Shown here piece after piece: positions 5,759 to 12,441 of a stretch of DNA of 16,093 nucleotides. How positions within the stretch are numbered: the stretch's first letter is position 1; each line of letters opens with the position of its first letter. The notes beneath the pieces are model-generated. The model saw only the letters and a list, made by a program, of their open reading frames with translations. It was not told where the DNA came from and searched no databases. This DNA is from UBA1756 sp045132235 (lineage in GTDB: Bacteria; Bacteroidota; Bacteroidia; Bacteroidales; WCHB1-69), in NCBI GenBank assembly GCA_045132235.1, contig JBGURX010000059.1:1-16093 (forward strand), written 5' to 3'. The position numbers and the translations under genes were made by a program.

Positions 5759-6880
5759 TTGCAACGCGTCATCGTTTCCGTCAGCAACGACCTCTACAGC
5801 GACCAGCGGGTGGACAAAGTCTGCAACTCACTGGTTGATATGGGATTTAGTGTTTTGTTGGTGGGAAGAAAACTGCCCAACTCCCCTGCCCTGCCTGCCC
5901 GCCGCTACGCTACCCGCCGGCTGCGGCTACTCTTCAAAAAAGGGTTTCTTTTTTACGCGGAGCTGAATTTCCGATTGTTCCTCTTCCTCCTGTTTCACAA
6001 GTGCAACATGCTGGTGGCCAACGACTTGGACACACTTTATCCCAATTTTCTCATCAGTAAAATAAAAAGAAAAAGACTGGTTTACGACAGTCACGAATAC
6101 TTCTGCGGCGTGCCGGAGCTCAACAACCGTCCCCGGGTGCAGCGTTTCTGGCGCAGAATTGAAAAAAGATGCTTTCCGCACCTGAAAGATGTGATCACCG
6201 TATGTAATTCCATAGCAGAGATTTACGACCAAGAATACCCGCGAGCCAACAAGGTGAACGTGGTGCGCAACGTGCCCTCACGGCAGCGTTTTGCCATCAC
6301 CAAAAGCCGTGCCGACCTCGGTCTTCCCACCGACTGCAAGCTAATTGTGATGCAGGGTGCCATCAACCGCGACCGCGGCGCCGAGGAGCTGATCTTGGCC
6401 ATGAAAAAGATCCCCAATGCGCAGCTGCTCATCATCGGCAACGGCGATGTTGTGCCGCATCTTAAAGCGCTGACAGCGAGAGAGTCACTGGAGGAAATCG
6501 TCCATTTCATTCCCAGAGTATCGCCTGAAGAGCTGGCCAACTACACGGCATTGTGCGACATCGGCTGTTCGTTGGAGAAGGACACCAACCTCAACTACCG
6601 GTACTGCCTGCCCAACAAACTGTTCGACTACATCAAGGCGGGTATTCCGTGCGTGGTGAGCAACCTGCCCGAGATGGCTGCCGTGGTGAAGGAGAGCCAG
6701 GTGGGGCTGATTGTTTCGGAGCACAACCCCGCATCCATCGCTGCCGCCATCAACATGTTGTTAAACGACAGCGAGTTATACACCTCCTGCAAGGCTGCGA
6801 CGGAGCGGGCGGCTGAACGCTACTGCTGGGAGCGCGAGGAGAAGAGGTTGAGAGAGATTTATCTAAGTGAGGAACCATAG
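5759..6880 (+). CDS. glycosyltransferase, GT4-like, probable TTG start
   Basis: The 373-residue product resembles retaining GT-B glycosyltransferases that pass a sugar from a nucleotide sugar to a glycan or lipid-linked acceptor at the cytoplasmic membrane. Visible features are the N-terminal strand RVIVSVSNDLYSDQRVDKVC, the run VANDLDTLYPNFLIS (about 86-100), VYDSHEY, the start of the second Rossmann domain at LIVMQGAINRDRGAEEL (about 195-211), and the donor-binding PNKLFDYIKAGIPCVVSN (about 285-302). The kamE stop TAA is in the same frame two codons before, and the next in-frame Met is residue 28, which would remove the first strand. The TTG at 5759 is therefore the only sensible start. No Shine-Dalgarno site is seen, so initiation probably depends on ribosomes finishing kamE. 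No other glycan genes are adjacent; donor and acceptor are unknown. Confidence 0.82.
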   Translation: MQRVIVSVSNDLYSDQRVDKVCNSLVDMGFSVLLVGRKLPNSPALPARRYATRRLRLLFKKGFLFYAELNFRLFLFLLFHKCNMLVANDLDTLYPNFLISKIKRKRLVYDSHEYFCGVPELNNRPRVQRFWRRIEKRCFPHLKDVITVCNSIAEIYDQEYPRANKVNVVRNVPSRQRFAITKSRADLGLPTDCKLIVMQGAINRDRGAEELILAMKKIPNAQLLIIGNGDVVPHLKALTARESLEEIVHFIPRVSPEELANYTALCDIGCSLEKDTNLNYRYCLPNKLFDYIKAGIPCVVSNLPEMAAVVKESQVGLIVSEHNPASIAAAINMLLNDSELYTSCKAATERAAERYCWEREEKRLREIYLSEEP

Positions 6881-6944
6881 CAAAAAAAACATAAAATACT
6901 TTATATCAATAATATACGGCTAAATTGAATTAAAACCTCGCACT

Positions 6945-8360
6945 ATGAAATTGAAAATGGCCTGCTTAATCATCTTAGCAGTAATCGTCTCAGGGCGCAT
7001 CCATGCCAAATCTGTAGATGAAACTACTGCTTGCACGGTGGCCTCTCACTTTTTTGCCCAAAAATTCCATTGCGACCCCGCTTCCCTCAATCCCGTAGTG
7101 GCTTACACTGCATCCTCACTGCGTGGAGAAAATGGTTCAGCCCCCAGCTTTTACGTCATCAATTTCAATGCCGAAGGCTTTGTCATCGTAGCGGGCGACG
7201 ACCGTTCTCAACCCATTCTGGCTTTTTCCGATGAGGGCTCCTTCGTCACGGAGAACATCCCCGCCCATATACAGTTTTTCCTTAACAGTTACACTGAAGA
7301 GATTCAGTATATTATTGACAACCAGCCGTATAACAATGAAACCGTCCTCCAACAATGGGAGGCACTGCTGGCAGAAGATGCCATTGTGCCCAAAGATGGG
7401 GATGTGGTCGTTGGCCCTCTGCTGGGCAACAACCAATGGAACCAGACCAAGTACTACAACAACTTATGTCCTGCAGATGCAAGCGGCAACTCAGTCTATG
7501 GCGGCCACGTTGCGGTGGGGTGCGGGGCTATTGTCATGGGGCAAATAATGCGCTACTGGCACTATCCCACCACAGGTTCAGGAAGCCACTCGTATAACAG
7601 CAGTTACGGCACCCTTTCCGCCAACTTTGGAGCGACAACCTACCATTATGAGAACATGCCTGACAAACTTTCCGTTGTCTATCATCCAGACAGTTGCGTA
7701 GAAGCCGTTGCCACTTTGCTGTACCATTGCGGGGTAGCCGTCAACATGAATTACGGTCCCTCAGCAAGTGTGGCCAATTCCAACAACATAGTGTCAGCCC
7801 TCTCCACCTATTTTCGCTATCCCACTACTATACATTACATTGAGAGAGGAAACCTATCGTCTGCAACATGGCTCAACTATTTAAAAAGCGAACTTGACGA
7901 ACGGGCTCCCTTCATGTACGGAGGAAGCGGCAGTTATGGTGGTCATGTATGGACTTGCGACGGTTACCAGGACGATGACTTCTTCCATTTCAACTGGGGA
8001 TGGGGCGGCCAGCAGAACGGCTACTATGCCTTAACCAACTGCAGCTCATACGGGTTCAACAGCAACCATGCCATCATCATCGGCATCCGCGGGCCGGAAT
8101 TACCTGAAACCATCGGAGAGAATAGCCTGAAGAACCTCAAGGCTTTTCCCAATCCCACCGAGGGTATTGTACGAATGCAGACCGAAGGGCAACCTGCGAT
8201 AGAACTGCAAGTTTTTGACCTATTCGGGAAAATGCTTTTCCAGAAAAGTGTAGGCGAAAAAGAGTTTTCAGTTGATTTATCCAACTATGCCGCTGGCACT
8301 TACCTAATACGAATAGTCACTGAAAGCGGCAGTGAAACCATCAAAATCGTCAAGAATTAG
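6945..8360 (+). CDS. secreted C10 (streptopain-family) cysteine protease with T9SS sorting domain
   Basis: The 471-residue product is an extracellular protease precursor. A signal peptide covers about residues 1-21 (cleavage near IHA-KS). A Spi/propeptide-like domain follows at about 25-150, with SFYVINFNAEGFVIVAGDDR. The peptidase domain holds the nucleophile in HVAVGCGAIVMGQIMRYW (Cys193), the catalytic histidine in YGGHVWTCDGY (His334), and the conserved FHFNWGWGGQQNGYY. Residues about 395-471 (FPNPTEG to GTYLIRIVTESGSETIKIV) form a Por secretion tail, so export through type IX secretion is expected. The architecture is like interpain or PrtT of oral Bacteroidales. It lies 64 bp after the glycosyltransferase; only a poor TACTTTAT promoter candidate is seen in the gap. 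Target proteins are unknown. Confidence 0.93.
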   Translation: MKLKMACLIILAVIVSGRIHAKSVDETTACTVASHFFAQKFHCDPASLNPVVAYTASSLRGENGSAPSFYVINFNAEGFVIVAGDDRSQPILAFSDEGSFVTENIPAHIQFFLNSYTEEIQYIIDNQPYNNETVLQQWEALLAEDAIVPKDGDVVVGPLLGNNQWNQTKYYNNLCPADASGNSVYGGHVAVGCGAIVMGQIMRYWHYPTTGSGSHSYNSSYGTLSANFGATTYHYENMPDKLSVVYHPDSCVEAVATLLYHCGVAVNMNYGPSASVANSNNIVSALSTYFRYPTTIHYIERGNLSSATWLNYLKSELDERAPFMYGGSGSYGGHVWTCDGYQDDDFFHFNWGWGGQQNGYYALTNCSSYGFNSNHAIIIGIRGPELPETIGENSLKNLKAFPNPTEGIVRMQTEGQPAIELQVFDLFGKMLFQKSVGEKEFSVDLSNYAAGTYLIRIVTESGSETIKIVKN

Positions 8361-8400
8361 ACCTTGACAGTGAGCGGAGTTCTTCAAACCGATCAGGCAC

Positions 8401-8425
8401 GGATTTCGCAGATTAGACGAAATTT
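8401..8425 (+). other. imperfect hairpin between the C10 protease and rnfB
   Basis: The arms atttcg (8403-8408) and cgaaat (8418-8423) pair perfectly around a 9-nt loop. Two flanking G-U pairs could extend the stem to 8 bp. A weaker pair gtgagc (8370-8375) / gctcac (8426-8431) encloses it. No U-tract follows, so it does not look like an intrinsic terminator. The rest of the 163-bp gap holds only the rnfB promoter and ribosome-binding site. Confidence 0.25.
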
Positions 8426-8480
8426 GCTCACATGATGAAAAAAAAACTTTCCAAGGCACACAGACAAAGAAAAAAAGTAG

Positions 8481-8488
8481 TATTTTTG
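8481..8488 (+). promoter_or_regulatory. -7 promoter element (TATTTTTG) of the rnfB run
   Basis: This is an exact TAnnTTTG match followed by cc. It lies inside a 20-bp block (8470-8489) identical to the promoter region of the LytTR gene. The leader to the rnfB ATG is about 30 nt. Confidence 0.6.
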
Positions 8489-8512
8489 CCATCCTGAAAT
8501 TATAAGACTTAA

Positions 8513-8518
8513 AAGGAG
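8513..8518 (+). promoter_or_regulatory. Shine-Dalgarno site of rnfB
   Basis: AAGGAG sits 5 nt before the ATG at 8524. It is noteworthy because the other gene starts in this window have A-rich leaders and no clear Shine-Dalgarno. It fixes the rnfB start. Confidence 0.6.
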
Positions 8519-8523
8519 ACAAA

Positions 8524-9477
8524 ATGAACATTTTACTTGCTGTTGACACGGCGCTTCTGTTAGGCATTCTTTGGAAGGCTGTGCTGATTTTGGGTATTGT
8601 AGGCCTTGTGGCTGCTGTAGTGTTATTCTTCATTGCCAAGAAGTTCCATGTGGAGGAAGACCCCCGCATTGATCAGATTTGCGAGCTGTTGCCCGGTGCG
8701 AACTGTGGCGGATGCGGCTTCGCTGGCTGCCGCAACTTGGCAGAGACGATGGTGGCGCGCGGCACCATGGAGGGCTGCAGCTGCCCGGGAACTCCGAAAG
8801 AGAAGAACGAACAGATTGCCGCCATCCTCGGCATCGAGGCGGCCGACAGCACCCCGAAGGTAGCTGTGGTGCGCTGCCAGGGCTCTTGCGAGAACTCGCC
8901 CGCCAAGGTGAGCTACGACTCCGAGATTTCCTGTTTCTTCGCCAACAGTCTGTATGCCGGCGAAGGCTTGTGCCCCAACGGCTGTCTGGGCTGCGGCGAC
9001 TGCGTGAAGGCCTGCAACTTCGGTGCCATCACCATCGACCCGGCAACCAAGCTGCCCGTGGTGGATGAAGAAAAATGTGTGGGCTGCGGCGTGTGTGCCA
9101 AGACCTGTCCGCGCAGCGTCATCGAAATCCGCCACAAAGGGCTGAAGAACCGCCGCGTGTATGTGGCCTGCAACAACAAAGAGAAGGGCGCGGTGGCGAT
9201 GAAGAACTGCAAAGCCGCCTGCATCGGCTGCGGCAAGTGCGCCAAGGTTTGCCCCTTCGAGGCCATCACCGTGGAGAACAACCTCGCCTACATCGACTTC
9301 ACCAAGTGCAAGATGTGCAAGAAGTGCGTGGCCGAATGTCCGAAGAACGCCATCGTGGCGGTCAACTTCCCGGCACCGGTAGCCAAGCCTGCCGAGAAAC
9401 CCGCCGAAAAGCCTGCCGAGAAGCCCGAAGCCGCACCGCAGGCCGAAGCTGAAGCCGCTACTCCCGCACAAGCCTAA
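8524..9477 (+). CDS. rnfB: Rnf complex iron-sulfur subunit RnfB
   Basis: RnfB is the membrane-anchored ferredoxin-like subunit thought to accept electrons from reduced ferredoxin in the Rnf complex (ferredoxin:NAD+ oxidoreductase coupled to Na+ or H+ export). The 317-residue product has one N-terminal membrane segment (about 11-38). A 4Fe-4S domain follows with Cys61, Cys64, Cys69 and a fourth Cys at 85 or 87. Then come four CxxCxxCxxxC ferredoxin motifs beginning at Cys154, Cys185, Cys233 and Cys262. The C-terminus (about 284-317) is an extra Ala/Pro/Glu/Lys-rich tail with three KPAE repeats and no sign of structure. It has its own promoter and a strong Shine-Dalgarno. rnfC follows after 64 bp, but none of rnfD, rnfG, rnfE or rnfA is in the window. 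Confidence 0.95.
   Translation: MNILLAVDTALLLGILWKAVLILGIVGLVAAVVLFFIAKKFHVEEDPRIDQICELLPGANCGGCGFAGCRNLAETMVARGTMEGCSCPGTPKEKNEQIAAILGIEAADSTPKVAVVRCQGSCENSPAKVSYDSEISCFFANSLYAGEGLCPNGCLGCGDCVKACNFGAITIDPATKLPVVDEEKCVGCGVCAKTCPRSVIEIRHKGLKNRRVYVACNNKEKGAVAMKNCKAACIGCGKCAKVCPFEAITVENNLAYIDFTKCKMCKKCVAECPKNAIVAVNFPAPVAKPAEKPAEKPAEKPEAAPQAEAEAATPAQA
9385..9420 (+). repeat. 12-bp coding repeat, three copies, in the rnfB tail
   Basis: Three 12-bp units each encode KPAE, followed by a KPEA variant (9421-9432). The third-position differences between units are synonymous, which suggests the peptide, not the DNA, is being kept. Confidence 0.8.
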
Positions 9478-9541
9478 CCATCCCATTCTTTTACATACAA
9501 AACTCTATCATTCAATTTTTTAAGCAAACAAAAACAACAAT

Positions 9542-10939
9542 ATGTCCACCGATATTTCAAACGAACTCAAAAAAGAAGTGAAAGCCTTAGGGAAAAAGAC
9601 CTTCCACATGGGAGGTGTACACCCGGAAGCCAACAAAATTGCCCACAACCAAGGGATTGAAGAGTTTCCCCTCCCCGATCAGGCTGTGGTATATATGACC
9701 CAGCATCTCGGCGCACCTGCCAAACCGATAGTGCAGAAGGGCGACAAGGTGAAGGTGGGACAGCTCATCGGCGAGCCCAGCGGCTTCGTGAGCGCCAACA
9801 TCCACTCCCCCATCTCGGGCACCGTGAACCGTGTGGACATGATTGCCGACATCAGCGGCTACAAGAAGCCCGCCGTCGTCATCGACCGTGAAGGCGACGA
9901 ATGGATGGAGGACATCGACACCACCCCCGACATCGTGCGCGACATCAAGCTCGGCAAAGATGAGATTATCGCCCGCATGAAGGACAAGGGCATTGTGGGG
10001 CTCGGCGGCGCATGCTTCCCCACCCACATCAAATACATGCTCAAACCCGAGCAGAAGTGCGAGTACCTCATCATCAACGCGGCCGAGTGCGAGCCTTACA
10101 TCTCCACCGACAACCGCATGGCCATCGAGCATGCCGAGGAGTGCATCATCGGTATCGAGGCTGCCCTGATTGCATCGGGAGCGGACCAGGCCATCATCGG
10201 TATTGAGGACAACAAGCCGGAAGCCACCGCCAGTCTGGTGGCCGCCGCCAAGGGACATCCGAAAATCAAGGTGCAGCCCCTGCGCATCAAATACCCGCAA
10301 GGTGCTGAGAAACAGCTTATCAAGGCCATCACAGGCCGCAGCGTTCCCAACGGCGCGCTCCCGATTTCGGTCGGCTGCATTGTCAACAACCTCACCACCA
10401 CGTATGCCATCTATCAGGCTGTTCAGAAGAACATGCCCATCGTGCAGACTTTCACCACCGTTTCGGGCAAATCGATACCGGCCGACAAGTGCCGCAACTT
10501 CCACATGCGCCTCGGCACGCCCATCCAAGCTGTGATGGACGCGGTAGGCATTCCGGAAGACACCGGCAAAATCATCTCCGGCGGCCCGATGATGGGCAAG
10601 GCCATCACCAACCTGAACGCCTACGCCGTGAAGGGCATGTCGAGCCTGCTGTTCATCCGCGAGCAGGATGCCAAGCGCGGCCCTATCAGCAACTGCATCC
10701 GCTGCGGCAAGTGCGTGGAAGCCTGTCCCATGGGACTGGAGCCGTACCGCCTGCACGCCCTGTCGGAAAACATGCGGTTTGAAGACTGCGAGAAGGAAGG
10801 CATCATGAACTGCATCGAATGCGGCTGCTGCCAGTTCACCTGTCCCGCCAACCGTCCGCTGCTGGACAACGTGCGTATCGGCAAGAACAAAACCGGCGCG
10901 ATGATCCGTGCCCGCGCAGCCCAGAACCAGCAAAAATAG
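9542..10939 (+). CDS. rnfC: Rnf complex subunit RnfC
   Basis: RnfC is the peripheral subunit of the Rnf complex that carries the FMN/NADH site and two 4Fe-4S clusters. The 465-residue product starts with an RnfC barrel-sandwich region (FHMGGVHPEANK, then SGFVSANIHSPISGTV). The nucleotide-binding core follows, with GIVGLGGACFPTHIKY (about 150-165) and INAAECEPYISTD (about 178-190). Two clusters of cysteines end the protein: CIRCGKCVEACP (Cys385, 388, 391, 395) and CIECGCCQFTCP (Cys424, 427, 430, 434). The length fits the short form of the family, lacking the long Ala/Lys-rich tail of E. coli RsxC. The ATG at 9542 gives the expected beginning. In most Bacteroidota rnfD would come next; here a thioredoxin-fold lipoprotein starts 6 bp after the stop. 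Confidence 0.95.
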   Translation: MSTDISNELKKEVKALGKKTFHMGGVHPEANKIAHNQGIEEFPLPDQAVVYMTQHLGAPAKPIVQKGDKVKVGQLIGEPSGFVSANIHSPISGTVNRVDMIADISGYKKPAVVIDREGDEWMEDIDTTPDIVRDIKLGKDEIIARMKDKGIVGLGGACFPTHIKYMLKPEQKCEYLIINAAECEPYISTDNRMAIEHAEECIIGIEAALIASGADQAIIGIEDNKPEATASLVAAAKGHPKIKVQPLRIKYPQGAEKQLIKAITGRSVPNGALPISVGCIVNNLTTTYAIYQAVQKNMPIVQTFTTVSGKSIPADKCRNFHMRLGTPIQAVMDAVGIPEDTGKIISGGPMMGKAITNLNAYAVKGMSSLLFIREQDAKRGPISNCIRCGKCVEACPMGLEPYRLHALSENMRFEDCEKEGIMNCIECGCCQFTCPANRPLLDNVRIGKNKTGAMIRARAAQNQQK

Positions 10940-10945
10940 TTGGCC

Positions 10946-11491
10946 ATGAACGCACTTGTCCGCCTCTTTCTCCCCGCCCTGTTTGTCATTGCCCTGCTGG
11001 CCGCCGGCTGCACGCCCAAAAACCAAACGGACGAAACAACTCCAGCACCGGAGCAACCCGCCAAAGAGCAACAGCAAGAAGCTGAAAATGAAGGACCTAA
11101 CACCATTGGCCTACCCAAGGAGGAAATAGATTTCTCGAAAGTGCAGGTGGTGGACGAGAAACGTTTCATCGAAGAGGTGTGCGAATTTGACAACGGACGA
11201 TATGGCTTCAAATGCAAGCGTCCCATCATCATCGACTTTACCGCCGGATGGTGCGGATGGTGCACGAAACTATCGCCTCACCTTGTGGATTTAGCCCAAA
11301 AATATTCCGACCAAATCGCCATCTACAAAGTGGATGTTGACAAATGTCCCAACATCGCCCAAAACTTCAAAATTGAAGGCTTGCCCACACTCGTCATCGT
11401 CAAGCCGCACCACCAGCCCGAAAAAATAGAGGGATACGTGGAAAAAGCCGAGTTGGAGAAGATTATCCAAGAAAAACTGCTGTCTGAATAA
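10946..11491 (+). CDS. thioredoxin-fold lipoprotein with CGWC active site
   Basis: The 181-residue product has a lipoprotein signal peptide with the lipobox LAAGC (Cys22). A Glu/Gln/Pro-rich linker follows to about residue 55. The thioredoxin domain has the redox centre in FTAGWCGWCTKLSP (Cys103, Cys106) and the cis-proline in EGLPTLVIV (Pro147). It should face the periplasm or sit on the outer membrane, and reduce or shuffle disulfides. The CGWC centre differs from the CGPC of cytoplasmic thioredoxin. A TTG at 10940 is in frame but the ATG at 10946 gives a proper signal peptide. It follows rnfC by 6 bp, and its stop overlaps the next start by one base (TAATG), so translation is probably coupled. 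A link between Rnf and this reductase is inference from position. Confidence 0.85.
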   Translation: MNALVRLFLPALFVIALLAAGCTPKNQTDETTPAPEQPAKEQQQEAENEGPNTIGLPKEEIDFSKVQVVDEKRFIEEVCEFDNGRYGFKCKRPIIIDFTAGWCGWCTKLSPHLVDLAQKYSDQIAIYKVDVDKCPNIAQNFKIEGLPTLVIVKPHHQPEKIEGYVEKAELEKIIQEKLLSE

Positions 11492-12441
11492 TGTGTCTAT
11501 CGTTGTTCATCCGCAAAACGTCCGCCGCCATTTTCCTGGCGACGGTTTGTTTTTTTGCGGAAGCGCAAACCATTGACTGTCAGGTAGCGGAAGGCTTCAC
11601 CGACCGTATTGAAAAGCAGAGCAGGGTTATCAACGTGGAGGATCCCGAATTGGTCACCCTGCATTATATTTTTGTTACGGAGATGCTGGATTCGGTGAAG
11701 ATTTTCCAAGACGAATTTCTTCCCAACCTCCATTACTGTCCGCAGATTGACTTTTTCGCCACCCTGCACCAATGCAAGGCATTGGAATACAAGCTACAGG
11801 GACTGAAGGACACGCTGGAGGTGCAGCGCCGGCGGGTGGACACCCTCTTCTACCTTCAGGCGGTGGAGGAGCTGAACTTTCACGACACGGCGATGTGCGA
11901 GTACTATCTGGACCGCTCACTGCAATTCAACCGCGTGCAGACCAACGCGCTCCTCCTGCGGCTGCAGCTCGACTATGCGCACAGAAACTTCAACGAATGC
12001 CTCTCCACCCTGCGCATCCTCTACCACGAAGCCACCCTGAACCGCGAGCAAGAGAACCTGCTTTCAGACTTTAACATACAGTTTTACAGAGAGTTGTACA
12101 ATGCAGGAGATGCTTTGGTGAAAGCAGGGCACGAAGCCGACGCGCTGGTATTGTTCGAGACGCTGGAAATCTTCTGCCACGACCTGCCCTCCTCCTACTG
12201 CAATGATGACTACTACCATGGCATCATACGCTCAAAATCAGGAGTTTACGAATCATACCTCACCATTGCAAAAGTCGCATGGGAGCGCAAGCATCCCGAC
12301 TTGGCCTTCAAGTTTTTAGATTATGCCAAGGCCTATCGTTTAGAGAATGAAGACGAGGTGTTGATTCCGGAGCAGTTTGTGAAATTCATTGAAGAGATGG
12401 AGGCGCGCCGTCCCCGTTATTCCAACACCAGCACGCCATGA
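11491..12441 (+). CDS. unrecognised exported helical protein, possibly TPR-like
   Basis: I do not recognise a family. The 316-residue product begins with a probable signal peptide (about residues 1-25, cleavage near AEA-QT). The rest is rich in Leu, Glu, Tyr and Arg with a helical pattern. The spacing in AVEELNFHDTAMCEYYLDRS and LAFKFLDYAKAYRLENED resembles tetratricopeptide repeats, but no repeat is clean. Thirteen or so Cys/His residues are scattered without a motif. It overlaps the thioredoxin-fold gene by 1 bp and the LtaS-like gene by 4 bp (ATGA), so the three are likely made together. A scaffold or partner role for the envelope enzymes on either side is possible but unproved. Confidence 0.7.
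   Translation: MCLSLFIRKTSAAIFLATVCFFAEAQTIDCQVAEGFTDRIEKQSRVINVEDPELVTLHYIFVTEMLDSVKIFQDEFLPNLHYCPQIDFFATLHQCKALEYKLQGLKDTLEVQRRRVDTLFYLQAVEELNFHDTAMCEYYLDRSLQFNRVQTNALLLRLQLDYAHRNFNECLSTLRILYHEATLNREQENLLSDFNIQFYRELYNAGDALVKAGHEADALVLFETLEIFCHDLPSSYCNDDYYHGIIRSKSGVYESYLTIAKVAWERKHPDLAFKFLDYAKAYRLENEDEVLIPEQFVKFIEEMEARRPRYSNTSTP

Noticed and set aside
5018..5764. 248-residue minus-strand open frame across kamE
   Set aside because: Shadow of kamE; no promoter, no motif, and the kamE catalytic residues are clear.
8370..8431. Intrinsic terminator after the C10 protease
   Set aside because: The inverted repeats are short and no U-tract follows on the plus strand; kept only as a weak hairpin.
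8623..9486. 287-residue minus-strand open frame across rnfB
   Set aside because: Antisense shadow of a cysteine-rich, GC-rich gene; no recognisable domain.
10937..10948. Possible readthrough fusion of RnfC to the thioredoxin-fold lipoprotein
   Set aside because: The two genes share a frame across one TAG, but a lipoprotein signal peptide would make no sense inside a fusion; the ATG at 10946 is a good start. Same-frame neighbours occur one time in three by chance.
9587..11077. 496-residue open frame on the minus strand across rnfC
   Set aside because: It is the antisense shadow of rnfC. Its product is a His/Gly/Val/Ala-rich sequence without motifs, while the plus-strand frame has complete family signatures.
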